From positions 1 to 64,000 of the forward strand of contig CAZUTO010000007.1 of the NCBI GenBank assembly GCA_964623085.1: a stretch of DNA of 64,000 nt, given 5' to 3'. Position numbers and translations under genes: made by a program. Shown here piece after piece: positions 16,156 to 25,074 of this stretch. The stretch is from CAZUTO01 sp964623085 (GTDB taxonomy: Bacteria; Pseudomonadota; Gammaproteobacteria; Pseudomonadales; GM7GCV1). Under the pieces are notes generated by a model. The model searched no databases, was not told the DNA's origin, and saw only the letters and a list, made by a program, of their open reading frames with translations. The number at the start of each line of letters is the position of its first letter. Position 1 is the first letter of the stretch.

Positions 16156-16359
16156 ATGGCTGTTCAAAAAAGTAAAAAAACACGCTCTCGTCGAGGAATG
16201 CGTCGCTCTCATGATGCATTGGGTACAGCAACCTTATCGACGGACGCTGTAACCGGTGAAAGACATCTGCGTCACCATGTTACTGCTGACGGCTTTTATC
16301 GCGGTAAGAAAGTGATCGATCTCGGCGACGGCGAAGTGGCAGAGGTAGACGAAGAGTAA
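16156..16359 (+). CDS. rpmF: 50S ribosomal protein L32
   Basis: A 67-residue basic protein starting MAVQKSKKTRSRRGMRR, the universal L32 N-terminus, with HHVTADGFYRGKKV later. It lacks the zinc-ribbon cysteines, as is usual for proteobacterial L32. A clear ribosome binding site (AGGTGGAG) lies ahead of the ATG. Translationally it belongs to the yceD-rpmF-plsX-fabDG operon, which ties ribosome synthesis to fatty-acid synthesis. Confidence 0.96.
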   Translation: MAVQKSKKTRSRRGMRRSHDALGTATLSTDAVTGERHLRHHVTADGFYRGKKVIDLGDGEVAEVDEE

Positions 16360-16376
16360 ACGCGCTCTCTGCTTTT

Positions 16377-16392
16377 TTGGCAGTTCTGCCAA
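16377..16392 (+). other. Intercistronic hairpin between rpmF and plsX
   Basis: TTGGCA-GTTC-TGCCAA forms a perfect 6-bp stem with a tetraloop, 17 bases after the rpmF stop. No T-run follows, so it is more likely a processing or stability element that sets different levels of rpmF and plsX than a terminator. Confidence 0.4.
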
Positions 16393-16408
16393 CACCAAAT
16401 TCGCCGAT

Positions 16409-17389
16409 ATGACTCGGCTAGCTATCGATGTAATGGGCGGCGATCTCGGTGTCGCCCCCTTAGTCCTAGGCGCTATTCAGGCGCTTAAAGAGCTCCCAGA
16501 TTTAAACTTAATTCTCGTTGGCAGCAAAGATGAAATTGTTGCGAGCATTGATGTGCATTGCTACGGGAGTAGGGTGTCCATTGTTGATGTGCCTGATGTT
16601 GTGGATATGGACGACAATCCACTTGCCGCGTTGAGAAATAAACCAGATGCATCTATGCCTGCAGCGTTAGACTTGCTCGCAGAAGGGAAGGTTGATGCCG
16701 TTGTTAGTGCAGGGAATACGGGTGCGTTGGTGGCATTTGGTGTTCAAAAAATAGGCATGCAAGACCATTTTTCAAGACCTGCTATCTGTACGCAAATGCC
16801 CGCAGCGACGGGCACAACATGGTTGCTGGATTTGGGTGCCACACTCTCTGCTAATCAGGATCGATTTTTAGAGTTAGCTAAGCTTGGTGCTGAGCAGTGC
16901 CGTGCATATAACGGCGTCCACCGACCGAGAGTGGGCCTGCTGAATGTTGGTGTAGAAGAAGGGAAAGGAACAGAAGAGCTTGCTCTCGCGGCTACTCAAA
17001 TGGTGAATGAAACCGACTATGAATATTGCGGTTACGTTGAAGGCGGTTCTATATTCTCGGAACAAGTAGATGTGGTTGTTTGTGACGGTTTTTCGGGCAA
17101 TGTCGCGATAAAAACTGCGCAGGGAATGCTTCGGTTGATTGTTGAAAAAATATCACAGTGGAGAGAATCAGGCTGGTTTTCCCGGATTTTACTCTGGGTG
17201 TTTTCTCCCGCTCTTAAACGAATCGCTCGTGAACTTAATCCGGCTACCTATAATGGAGCGCCTTTATTGGGTCTTAAGGGCCTAGTAGTAAAGAGCCATG
17301 GTCATGCGGGTGAACAAGATTTTTCTAACGCAGTTCTATTGGCAGTGAAAATAATCGAAAGAAAAGGGAAAATGGCAGCCGACTCCTGA
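16409..17389 (+). CDS. plsX: Phosphate acyltransferase
   Basis: Makes acyl-phosphate from acyl-ACP for the PlsY step of phospholipid synthesis; peripheral membrane protein. N-terminal signature AIDVMGGDLG (residues 5-14), SAGNTGALVAFG near 107, and a C-terminal KSHGHAG motif. Length 326 is slightly short of the usual 330-350 but the sequence is complete. It sits between rpmF and fabD as in most Gammaproteobacteria. Confidence 0.95.
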   Translation: MTRLAIDVMGGDLGVAPLVLGAIQALKELPDLNLILVGSKDEIVASIDVHCYGSRVSIVDVPDVVDMDDNPLAALRNKPDASMPAALDLLAEGKVDAVVSAGNTGALVAFGVQKIGMQDHFSRPAICTQMPAATGTTWLLDLGATLSANQDRFLELAKLGAEQCRAYNGVHRPRVGLLNVGVEEGKGTEELALAATQMVNETDYEYCGYVEGGSIFSEQVDVVVCDGFSGNVAIKTAQGMLRLIVEKISQWRESGWFSRILLWVFSPALKRIARELNPATYNGAPLLGLKGLVVKSHGHAGEQDFSNAVLLAVKIIERKGKMAADS

Positions 17390-17427
17390 TCTGCATAGTT
17401 ATATAAGATTAAAAATAAGAGGTAGAA

Positions 17428-18363
17428 ATGACACAACAAAATCTTGGGTTTGTTTTTCCTGGCCAGGGTTCGCAGCAAATTGGCATGCTTTCAAGTATTG
17501 CGGAAGAAAATTCAGAGGTAAAAGATACTTTTATCGAAGCTTCTGATGTGCTCGGCTACGACCTTTGGGACCTAGCTCAAAATGGTGAGCCACAGGCGAT
17601 CAACCAAACCGAAGTTACTCAGCCATTATTGCTTACAGCCAGTTTTGCTTTGTGGCGGCTATGGCAGTCTCATGATGGAGCGACGCCATCGGTAATGGCG
17701 GGGCATAGCCTCGGAGAATGGTCGGCACTCGTTTGTGCAGGTGTAGTTGAGTTTTCCGATGCGGTAGCCATGGTTAGAAATCGTGGGCGTTACATGCAAT
17801 CTGCTGTGCCGGAAGGGCAAGGCGCGATGGCGGCAATTATTGGGTTGGATGACGAGCTCACCCAGCAAGCCTGTATGTCTGCGGCCAACGGCGGTGTGGT
17901 TGCTCCGGTCAATTTCAATTCTAGTGGTCAGGTGGTGATTGCCGGTGAAACCGATGCAGTAAATAGAGCAATGGAAGCCTGCAAAGATGCTGGTGCACGC
18001 AAGGCGATGTTGCTCCCGGTTAGCGCGCCCTTTCATACCTCGTTGATGCAGCCAGCCGCTGATCAATTAGCCGGCGACCTATCCAATATCGTATTTTCAG
18101 CGCCGAGCATTCCGATTATCCATAATGTGACTGTTTCAGTGGAGTCTTCTCCTGATGCTATTCGAGACCTGATGATTCAGCAAATAACGGCGCCTGTTCC
18201 TTGGGTTGCGACTATTCAAAAGCTGAAAGAAATGGGGGTTGAGTCTCTTGTTGAATGCGGCCCTGGGAAAGTGCTCGTTGGATTGATTAAACGCATCGAA
18301 CGTGAGTTTACAAATACCAATATTGATACTGTTGATAATTTTGTCGCTGCGGTGCAGCAATAG
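17428..18363 (+). CDS. fabD: Malonyl-CoA:ACP transacylase
   Basis: Transfers malonyl from CoA to ACP to supply fatty-acid elongation. PGQGSQ (11-16) begins the alpha/beta hydrolase-like fold; the nucleophile Ser94 is in GHSLGEW and the catalytic His in APFHTSL near 203. Length 311 is typical. The ribosome binding site AGAGGT precedes the ATG. In most relatives fabH also lies in this group; it is not here. Confidence 0.96.
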   Translation: MTQQNLGFVFPGQGSQQIGMLSSIAEENSEVKDTFIEASDVLGYDLWDLAQNGEPQAINQTEVTQPLLLTASFALWRLWQSHDGATPSVMAGHSLGEWSALVCAGVVEFSDAVAMVRNRGRYMQSAVPEGQGAMAAIIGLDDELTQQACMSAANGGVVAPVNFNSSGQVVIAGETDAVNRAMEACKDAGARKAMLLPVSAPFHTSLMQPAADQLAGDLSNIVFSAPSIPIIHNVTVSVESSPDAIRDLMIQQITAPVPWVATIQKLKEMGVESLVECGPGKVLVGLIKRIEREFTNTNIDTVDNFVAAVQQ

Positions 18364-18383
18364 TAAAACCTGAGAGGCCTAGT

Positions 18384-19127
18384 ATGTCGTTAGAAAAAAA
18401 AGTAGCGCTTGTGACTGGTGCCAGCAGAGGAATCGGCGCAACTATCGCCAATTTCCTCGGTGAGCAGGGCGCAACAGTGATTGGAACGGCTACGTCCGAT
18501 TCCGGTGCGGAGTCTATTAGCGAAAGACTCTCAGGATTGGGAATAACTGGCAAGGGAGCAAAGCTCAATGTGAATGATACTGAGTCTATCGATAGCCTAA
18601 TTAAGGGTATTGGGGATGAGTATGGTGCGCCAACCATATTGGTTAATAACGCGGGTATCACTAAAGACAATCTCATGCTGCGTATGAAAGACGAAGAATG
18701 GAGTGAAGTGATAAACACTAATCTGAATGCTGTTTATCGCGTGACTAAAGCCTGTCTTCGTGGCATGACCAAGGCAAGATGGGGGCGCATTATTAATATC
18801 AGCTCTGTCGTGGGATCCATGGGGAATGCAGGTCAGTGTAACTATGCAGCAACCAAAGCTGGCGTCGCCGGGTTTTCTCGTTCGCTAGGAAAGGAGGTGG
18901 GAGCGCGTGGTGTGACGGTAAATACAGTGGCGCCAGGATTTATAGATACGGATATGACCAAGGTTTTGGAGGATTCGCAGCGAGATAGCATGCTTTCTAT
19001 CGTGCCAATGCAGCGTCTTGGTAAGCCGGAAGAAGTGGCTGCAGTGGTCCGTTTTTTGGCATCAGAAGACGCTGCATACATAACCGGTGAGACGATTCAT
19101 GTGAACGGTGGTATGTACATGGCCTAG
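18384..19127 (+). CDS. fabG: 3-oxoacyl-ACP reductase
   Basis: NADPH-dependent reduction of 3-oxoacyl-ACP in fatty-acid elongation. Short-chain dehydrogenase of 247 residues: TGASRGIG (11-18), NNAG (88-91), and the catalytic Ser141, Tyr154, Lys158 (NISS, YAATK), offset by exactly three from E. coli FabG. It follows fabD by 20 bases; the 151-base gap to acpP holds a promoter. Confidence 0.96.
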   Translation: MSLEKKVALVTGASRGIGATIANFLGEQGATVIGTATSDSGAESISERLSGLGITGKGAKLNVNDTESIDSLIKGIGDEYGAPTILVNNAGITKDNLMLRMKDEEWSEVINTNLNAVYRVTKACLRGMTKARWGRIINISSVVGSMGNAGQCNYAATKAGVAGFSRSLGKEVGARGVTVNTVAPGFIDTDMTKVLEDSQRDSMLSIVPMQRLGKPEEVAAVVRFLASEDAAYITGETIHVNGGMYMA

Positions 19128-19166
19128 CGGTCAGATTTAGGCCAAAAAAAGGGATATGACAGCCTT

Positions 19167-19194
19167 TTGCAAAAAAGATTGAAGTATGTAAAAT
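19167..19194 (+). promoter_or_regulatory. Promoter of acpP
   Basis: TTGCAA (19167-19172), 16 bases, TAAAAT (19189-19194), about 85 bases before the acpP ATG. A separate strong acpP promoter is common because ACP is needed in large excess over the other enzymes. Confidence 0.5.
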
Positions 19195-19278
19195 GGCGCG
19201 TCCTTGACCTTGACAGAGTTTCCGAGCTGCTGGCCGGTTGGGTCACAGTTTTAGTTAAACAATTGGGGAGATGACTAC

Positions 19279-19515
19279 ATGAGTAGTATCGAAGAACGCG
19301 TAAAGAAAATCGTTGCCGAACAATTGGGCGTGAATGAATCAGAAGTAAATGCTTCAGCGTCTTTTGTCGACGATTTGGGCGCCGATTCACTGGACACTGT
19401 TGAGTTGGTTATGGCTTTGGAAGAGGAATTTGAGACTGAAATTCCAGATGAAGCAGCCGAAAAGATAACAACGGTTCAGCTGGCGATAGATTACGTTAAT
19501 AATAATCTAGCCTAG
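19279..19515 (+). CDS. acpP: Acyl carrier protein
   Basis: The 78-residue acidic carrier of fatty-acid intermediates. The phosphopantetheine attachment site is Ser37 in GADSLDTVE, and the sequence is close to E. coli AcpP throughout. GGGGAG lies ahead of the ATG. It is followed at once by a strong terminator and then pabC; the fabF gene that normally follows acpP is missing. Confidence 0.97.
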   Translation: MSSIEERVKKIVAEQLGVNESEVNASASFVDDLGADSLDTVELVMALEEEFETEIPDEAAEKITTVQLAIDYVNNNLA

Positions 19516-19536
19516 ACAGACTCAGTTTGTTTTAAG

Positions 19537-19570
19537 AAAGCCGGTTGGTATATTGCCAACCGGTTTTTTT
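19537..19570 (+). terminator. Rho-independent terminator after acpP
   Basis: CCGGTTGG (19541-19548) pairs with CCAACCGG (19556-19563), extended by A-T pairs at the base and followed by seven Ts. It separates acpP from pabC. Confidence 0.9.
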
Positions 19571-19614
19571 ATGTCTGAGATTAGGTCTAAACCAAGACAA
19601 TTCAATTGGCTGCT

Positions 19615-20454
19615 ATGAAAGTGAATTGGTGGGTAGATGGTGCAGAAACGGATGCGCTGCCGCTAGATAATCGTGGCCTTGGTTATGGAGATGGCCTTTT
19701 CGAAACCATGCGTGCCCTAGATGGCCAAATCCCTTTGCTCGATTTGCACCTGAGTCGCTTATCTCGAGGCGCTGCTGCTCTTGGCCTCAATGTTGATCTT
19801 GTTGTGATCAAGCAGAGAATCAATCAATCTCTCAATTGGGTATTGGAAACCGGTTGGACTCAGGCAGTCATTAAAATTGTCGTCATTCGCAGTGGTTTTA
19901 GCGATGGATATGGATACCCAGAACATTCCACATCACATGATTTGATAAGAGCCACGGAGCTGTTATTGCCTGAAAATACCAGTGTCCTTTATTCTAGAAT
20001 ATGCAAACATGTGCTGTCTCATCAGCCTGTACTCGCAGGGTTAAAGCATCTAAATAGACTTGATCAAGTAATCGCGAGTAGCGAGTTAGAAGAAGAACAA
20101 GAAGGACTGATGCTGGACTCCGAAGGTTATATACGAGACGGTATTTCTAGTAACATTTTTTTTGTGAAGGGTGATGAGGTTTCAACTCCAGATCTAGCTG
20201 GCAGTGGTGTTAGAGGCGTCATGAGGGACTATTTGATTAGCCAGATAGGACTAATAGAACGTTTCCGGTTTCGTGAACGATCTATCCATTTTTCCGAGAT
20301 TAAAGACGTGGATGAGGTGATTTTTACCAATGCTATTCGAGGGGTTCGTAACGCAATGTCCATTAAGGATGAATGGGCATCTGAACAAACGGAAGTGGGC
20401 GATCAGATGCGTGCTCTTCTTTTTAACCTATCAAAGAGTTTTATAAGCTACTGA
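19615..20454 (+). CDS. pabC: Aminodeoxychorismate lyase
   Basis: Pyridoxal-phosphate enzyme that releases p-aminobenzoate and pyruvate from 4-amino-4-deoxychorismate for folate synthesis. Fold-type IV features: LGYGDGLFETMR at 22-33 and the PLP lysine Lys144 in LKHLNRLDQV. I prefer ATG at 19615 (279 residues) to the TTG three codons upstream. Its TGA overlaps the mltG start (TGATG). Low sequence conservation with branched-chain aminotransferases makes the context (mltG, tmk, holB) the stronger evidence for PabC. Confidence 0.9.
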   Translation: MKVNWWVDGAETDALPLDNRGLGYGDGLFETMRALDGQIPLLDLHLSRLSRGAAALGLNVDLVVIKQRINQSLNWVLETGWTQAVIKIVVIRSGFSDGYGYPEHSTSHDLIRATELLLPENTSVLYSRICKHVLSHQPVLAGLKHLNRLDQVIASSELEEEQEGLMLDSEGYIRDGISSNIFFVKGDEVSTPDLAGSGVRGVMRDYLISQIGLIERFRFRERSIHFSEIKDVDEVIFTNAIRGVRNAMSIKDEWASEQTEVGDQMRALLFNLSKSFISY

Positions 20455-21533
20455 TGCGCTTTTCCATTGCCTATATGAGTAAACTGATTGGTGGGGCATC
20501 GCTGATTGCGCTTTTGATTTTGGTGCCTTTGTGCTGGTTCTTCTATCAAGCCTATTTAGAGAAGCCACTCGATATTACTGACGAAGGTTTAATATTTAAT
20601 GTGCCTGAGAATAGCAATCTCTATGCTGTTTCCAGCGAATTGGCGCTTTCTGGTTATCTAAAATATCCCCGTATTCTAGTTTTGCATGCGCGCTGGAATG
20701 AACAGACAGATATTAAGGCTGGTGAATATCACTTTGAGGCAGGTATGACACCTGTTGCTATATTAGAGCAACTAAATCGCGGATCAGTTATCCAGCACCC
20801 CGTGACGATTATTGAGGGCTGGCGGCTATCTGAGATTCTTGATGCGCTGCAAGCCAATCCGCAGGTTGACTCGCATTTGACAGGTAAATCGAATCAAGAG
20901 ATTGCGCAGTTGTTGGAATTGGACGTTTCTTCCCTAGAAGGTTGGTTCTACCCTGATACCTATATTTTTCCTCGCGGAACAACTGATATCGAAATACTAA
21001 AGCAGGCATACAGCCGCATGAATGAAGTTTTGGACGAGGAGTGGTCAGACAAAGACAAAGACTTACCGTTCGATACGCCCTATGAGGCACTTATTTTGGC
21101 TTCGTTAATCGAAAAAGAAACCGGTGTAGCGCACGAGCGATCTGAAATTGCCGGCGTGTTTGTGCGACGTTTACAAAAGGGAATGCGACTACAGACAGAT
21201 CCAACGGTGATTTATGGTTTGGGTTCAGAGTTTGATGGTAATTTAACACGCGCGCATCTTTTAGAAGAAACACCCTATAACACCTACCGGATTAATGGGT
21301 TGCCACCCACGCCTATTGCGGCTCCAGGCCGCGATGCGATTCGAGCTGCGGTGAACCCTGCTGAGGGAAATGCGCTTTATTTTGTGGGGCGTGGCGATGG
21401 AGCGCACCAATTTTCAGCTACACTAGAAGAGCACAATGCGGCGGTACGCAAATATCAGATAGAGCAGCGCGCACCCGATTATCGATCTTCCGTTAATCCC
21501 GCTTCGTCGGGCGCTCCTGAGACTGCTCAATAG
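20454..21533 (+). CDS. mltG: Endolytic murein transglycosylase
   Basis: Inner-membrane lytic transglycosylase that cuts nascent glycan strands and sets their length. One N-terminal membrane helix (about residues 13-35, IALLILVPLCWFFY), a LysM-like region, then the YceG domain with the catalytic Glu in LIEKETG near 219 and LPPTPIAAPG near 285. Length 359 is usual. It is translationally coupled to pabC, a conserved pair. Confidence 0.95.
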   Translation: MRFSIAYMSKLIGGASLIALLILVPLCWFFYQAYLEKPLDITDEGLIFNVPENSNLYAVSSELALSGYLKYPRILVLHARWNEQTDIKAGEYHFEAGMTPVAILEQLNRGSVIQHPVTIIEGWRLSEILDALQANPQVDSHLTGKSNQEIAQLLELDVSSLEGWFYPDTYIFPRGTTDIEILKQAYSRMNEVLDEEWSDKDKDLPFDTPYEALILASLIEKETGVAHERSEIAGVFVRRLQKGMRLQTDPTVIYGLGSEFDGNLTRAHLLEETPYNTYRINGLPPTPIAAPGRDAIRAAVNPAEGNALYFVGRGDGAHQFSATLEEHNAAVRKYQIEQRAPDYRSSVNPASSGAPETAQ

Positions 21534-21551
21534 TCATATTCAGAGATTCAT

Positions 21552-22193
21552 ATGGTGAGCATGCGACGAGGGAAATTTATTACAGTTGAAGGGTTGGAGG
21601 GTGCCGGAAAATCTACCAATCTGAAGGTGGTAGAAGAATACCTTGCGGAAAACCATATTAGTTTAGTGTCTACCCGTGAACCGGGCGGGACTTTATATGG
21701 CGAAAAGATGCGCGAACTTTTATTGGCGCATTTTGACGAACAGTTGGAAGCGAATGCAGAGCTGCTTCTGATCTTTGCTGCTCGCGCACAGCACCTTGCG
21801 CAAAAAATAATTCCAGCACTCGAGCGTGGCGATTGGGTGCTGAGCGATCGCTTTACCGATGCCACCTATGCATACCAAGGTGCAGGTAGAGATCTAGGTG
21901 TGGATAAAGTAGCGCTGCTTGAGGACTTTGTTCAGGGAGAATTACGACCTGACCTTACGCTAATTTTGGATTTGCCGATTGAAGTTGGTATGCAGCGGGT
22001 TGATGCGCGAGGTGAACGAGATCGATTTGAGTCCGAACAAAGGCAATTTTTCGAGAAAGTCCGAGCAGCATATCTCAGTCGTGCGAAGGCATCGCCGGAA
22101 CGTTATACATTGATAGATACTAGTCAGACACGCGAAGCGGTTAAGCAAGATATTCGCGCGCAGCTTTCGGGTTTATTGGATGCGCATGGCTAG
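21552..22193 (+). CDS. tmk: Thymidylate kinase
   Basis: Phosphorylates dTMP to dTDP. P-loop GLEGAGKST at 14-22, REPGGT near 45 (DR motif), and the lid region ARGERDRFE near 155. Length 213. The gene overlaps holB by a few bases; a dUTPase gene at 24426 supplies dUMP for the same pathway. Confidence 0.95.
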   Translation: MVSMRRGKFITVEGLEGAGKSTNLKVVEEYLAENHISLVSTREPGGTLYGEKMRELLLAHFDEQLEANAELLLIFAARAQHLAQKIIPALERGDWVLSDRFTDATYAYQGAGRDLGVDKVALLEDFVQGELRPDLTLILDLPIEVGMQRVDARGERDRFESEQRQFFEKVRAAYLSRAKASPERYTLIDTSQTREAVKQDIRAQLSGLLDAHG

Positions 22194-23118
22194 CCCTAGT
22201 ATAGCTAATATGCCTTGGTTGCAGCCTGCCTATGATCATCTTGTTGGCGAGGTTCGCGCGAATAGGCAGGCGCATGCTCTGCTTGTTCAGGGAGACGGTG
22301 GTATTGGCATTCAGGCGCTGGCAGATACGTTTTTGCACTATCGGCTCTGTGATCAACCACTCGAAAATGCCTGTGGGCAGTGTAAATCCTGTCATTTGTT
22401 GGGTGCGCAGACACATCCGGATATTCAGATGGTCACGCCTTCCGGCGCCAGCGATATGATTAAAGTAGAGCAGGTGCGGGCGGTGGTTAACTTTTTGTCT
22501 CAGACACCACAGATAGCGAAATGGAAGCTTGTCTGCGTTACTGCCGCACACCGTATGAATATTAATGCCGCCAATGCACTGCTGAAAATTCTCGAAGAGC
22601 CGCCCGGGAATAGTCTAATAGTATTGGTCTCTGATCGGCCTCAGTTGCTTATTCCGACAGTTCGTAGCCGATGTCGTAATTTGGACGTGGGGAGACCTAG
22701 TGAAGCTGAAACAAAGGCGTTTTGCTTGGCAAACGGAGTTTCTGAAGAACAGCTTACCGAGTTAATCCCGATTTTAGGTTTGCGGCCGGTCAAAATAGCG
22801 AGCTGGGTTCAGGATGAACAATATCAGCAATGGAAGCTACTTCTAGATGGTTTGGATAAATTCAAAAAAAACGACCTGACAGCGAGTGAGTTGACTGAAC
22901 TATTGAAAGACTTAAGCCTGATGGATATTCTCGAATGGTTGATGCAACTTACGGCGTCTCGAGCAAAGTTAGCTGTAGTGGCCAATATTCACTCACATTG
23001 GGCCACTTTTTACGAATGGCTTGCTGGCAGACGGCTCAATGTTGAGCATGGCAGTAACCCTAATCGGCAACTTCTTCTCGACGAATGTTTTTTTCGCTGG
23101 AAGGCGATAGTTCTCTAA
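22180..23118 (+). CDS. holB: DNA polymerase III subunit delta'
   Basis: Clamp-loader subunit that works with DnaX and HolA. The AAA+ core has a degenerate P-loop (GDGGIGIQALAD), normal for delta', and a zinc module CGQCKSCHLLG near 65. The SRC motif lies in VRSRCR near 165. Length 312 is a little short of the E. coli protein. Start could be the ATG at 22180 or the one two codons later; both overlap the tmk end. Its DnaX partner is in the same window at 30352. Confidence 0.92.
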   Translation: MRMASPSIANMPWLQPAYDHLVGEVRANRQAHALLVQGDGGIGIQALADTFLHYRLCDQPLENACGQCKSCHLLGAQTHPDIQMVTPSGASDMIKVEQVRAVVNFLSQTPQIAKWKLVCVTAAHRMNINAANALLKILEEPPGNSLIVLVSDRPQLLIPTVRSRCRNLDVGRPSEAETKAFCLANGVSEEQLTELIPILGLRPVKIASWVQDEQYQQWKLLLDGLDKFKKNDLTASELTELLKDLSLMDILEWLMQLTASRAKLAVVANIHSHWATFYEWLAGRRLNVEHGSNPNRQLLLDECFFRWKAIVL

Positions 23119-23200
23119 ACAAACAGTTACGAGGGGATTTAGCTTGCAGCAAGGCTGCGCTCATCGCTAAAATCTACACAAAGCAAACTAGGAATACAGT

Positions 23201-23548
23201 ATGGGGGCAGGATACGGGGGTAAAGGTGGCATTCTCACAGTCGAATTGCGTGATCAGGCGAGTTTATTTAAAGCGTATATGCCGTTTGTCAAAGGTGGCG
23301 GTATATTTGTACCTACTGCCCGAGCTCACAAGATGGGCGAAGAAGTATTCGTTTTATTGCAATTGCTTGAGCAGCGCGAGCCAATCCCCGTTGCGGCAAA
23401 AGTGATATGGGTGTCTCCTGCGGGATCAAGTACCTATACTCAGGGTATTGGCATACAGCTAGGCGATGATAATCGCGAATTGATGAACCGTATCGAAACG
23501 CAGCTTACAGAGGTCTTAAATTCTCCTAAGCCTACCTCCACAATGTAG
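23201..23548 (+). CDS. pilZ: PilZ-domain type IV pilus protein
   Basis: A 115-residue single-domain protein like Pseudomonas PilZ, needed for type IV pilus assembly through the PilB-FimX system. It keeps the PilZ-domain core (KGGGIFVPT, VWVSP-like AKVIWVSPAG, GIGIQLGD) but lacks the RxxxR c-di-GMP motif at the N-terminus, as does the founding PilZ. The holB-pilZ-tatD order is conserved in Pseudomonas. No other pilus genes are in the window. Confidence 0.88.
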   Translation: MGAGYGGKGGILTVELRDQASLFKAYMPFVKGGGIFVPTARAHKMGEEVFVLLQLLEQREPIPVAAKVIWVSPAGSSTYTQGIGIQLGDDNRELMNRIETQLTEVLNSPKPTSTM

Positions 23549-23610
23549 TAGAATATTGATCGTTTGCTGTAGCTACTAACTATAGGGCGCCCAAATGTTT
23601 CGGCTGATCA

Positions 23611-24432
23611 ATGCTTATTGACTCTCACTGTCATTTAGACCGCTTAGATCTTAGTTGTTACAACCATTCCTTGGATGGGGCCCTGCAAGCTGCGCGCGAT
23701 TCTGGGGTTAGCGGTTTTCTCTGTATTGGTATTGGCTTCGATAACGCCGATCAATTAATAGATATTGAACGCAGTCATTCTGATGTTTGGTTGTCCATGG
23801 GTGTTCATCCTCTAGAGGACAATCTAGAGACAACTCCTGCTGAATTGAAAAAATGGTGCTCTCTACCGGTTGTTCATGCCGTTGGTGAAACAGGCCTTGA
23901 CTACCACTACAAGCCTGAGACGCGCGCAACTCAAATGGCGTCTTTTCGAACGCACCTGCAGGTCGCTGCAGACATTGAAAAACCTATTATTGTCCATACT
24001 AGAAACGCCCAGAAAGATACACTACAGCTTATTCGTGATCATGGTGGCTCTGCTGCTGGGGTACTGCATTGTTTTACGGAAAGTTGGGAAATGGCTGAAC
24101 AGGCAATGGATATGGGTTATTACATCTCGATATCCGGTATTGTGACATTTCACAACGCGGACGCGCTGAGAGAGGTTGTACGAAAAACGCCTTTGAATCG
24201 TTTGCTAATTGAGACAGACTCGCCTTATTTGGCGCCTGTTCCCAAGCGCGGCAAGCCCAATGATCCGTCGTTACTGCTGCACGTGGCAGAAACGGTGGCC
24301 GAGCTTAAAGGTATCGATGTGGAAGCGCTGGGGCAGGCAACGACAGAGAACTTTCATAGGTTGTTTCCCAGTATTCGAACTGGAAGTCAGAAAAATATCG
24401 GCTTAGAAAACGAGGCGACAAGAACATGCTAG
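23611..24432 (+). CDS. tatD: TatD-family metal-dependent hydrolase
   Basis: Metal-dependent TIM-barrel hydrolase; family members act as deoxyribonucleases and on D-aminoacyl-tRNA-type substrates. Metal ligands visible: DSHCHLD (4-10), GETGLDYH near 92, HTRNA near 130, LHCFTE near 155 and ETDSPYLAP near 202. Length 273. It is probably the YcfH-type member next to pilZ and holB. Its end overlaps the dUTPase start by seven bases. Confidence 0.9.
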   Translation: MLIDSHCHLDRLDLSCYNHSLDGALQAARDSGVSGFLCIGIGFDNADQLIDIERSHSDVWLSMGVHPLEDNLETTPAELKKWCSLPVVHAVGETGLDYHYKPETRATQMASFRTHLQVAADIEKPIIVHTRNAQKDTLQLIRDHGGSAAGVLHCFTESWEMAEQAMDMGYYISISGIVTFHNADALREVVRKTPLNRLLIETDSPYLAPVPKRGKPNDPSLLLHVAETVAELKGIDVEALGQATTENFHRLFPSIRTGSQKNIGLENEATRTC

Positions 24433-25073
24433 ATCAATGCCGTTCATCGAATGCGCAGCTTCAAGCACAGCGTAACCAGCTCAACGTTATGCTCGAACTG
24501 CAAGACAAGATGAATGCACGTGTCCATCCGGATTGGCAATCGCAAAACTTCCCTTGGTATCGAGCAATCTGGACAGAATGTGCCGAGACAATGGATCATT
24601 ACGGTTGGAAGTGGTGGAAAAAGCAGACACCCGATCGCGATCAGGTCTGCATGGAGCTAGTGGATATATGGCACTTTGGTTTGAGTATTTTATTGTTGGA
24701 AGGTGTCTCTCCAAGTGAATTGATAGATCAGCTTGAAGAACCTCAGGTTGGCAATGAGGATTTTCGCGATCTGCTTGAGGACTTCACACAGGCCACGTTA
24801 TCAACAAAGAGTTTTGATCTACTGCGATTTCGTCGTTTGATGGCGTCAGTTGAAATGAATACGGACGATCTCTATGTGCAGTATGTAGGTAAAAATGTAC
24901 TTAATTTCTTCCGCCAAGATCATGGCTACCAAGATGGCAGTTACCAAAAAATTTGGAATGGCAAAGAAGATAATGAACACCTCGTTGAGGTTTTGGCCGA
25001 ACTAAATCCGTCGCTCGATAACTTCGCAGATTTACTCTACGCAGAGCTTGAATCTCGCTACCCAGGTACTTGA
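24426..25073 (+). CDS. Dimeric all-alpha dUTP diphosphatase (dUTPase_2 family)
   Basis: Predicted to hydrolyse dUTP to dUMP, preventing uracil in DNA and feeding thymidylate synthesis. The 215-residue helical protein matches the MazG-like dimeric dUTPases: LQDKMN near 25, WTECAETMDHYGWKWWK near 43-59 with the first metal-binding ExxE, and ELVDIWHF near 75 with the second ExxD pair. This class is unrelated to the trimeric Dut usual in Gammaproteobacteria. It overlaps tatD by seven bases and ends just before ftsB. Confidence 0.85.
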   Translation: MLDQCRSSNAQLQAQRNQLNVMLELQDKMNARVHPDWQSQNFPWYRAIWTECAETMDHYGWKWWKKQTPDRDQVCMELVDIWHFGLSILLLEGVSPSELIDQLEEPQVGNEDFRDLLEDFTQATLSTKSFDLLRFRRLMASVEMNTDDLYVQYVGKNVLNFFRQDHGYQDGSYQKIWNGKEDNEHLVEVLAELNPSLDNFADLLYAELESRYPGT

Positions 25074-25074
25074 T

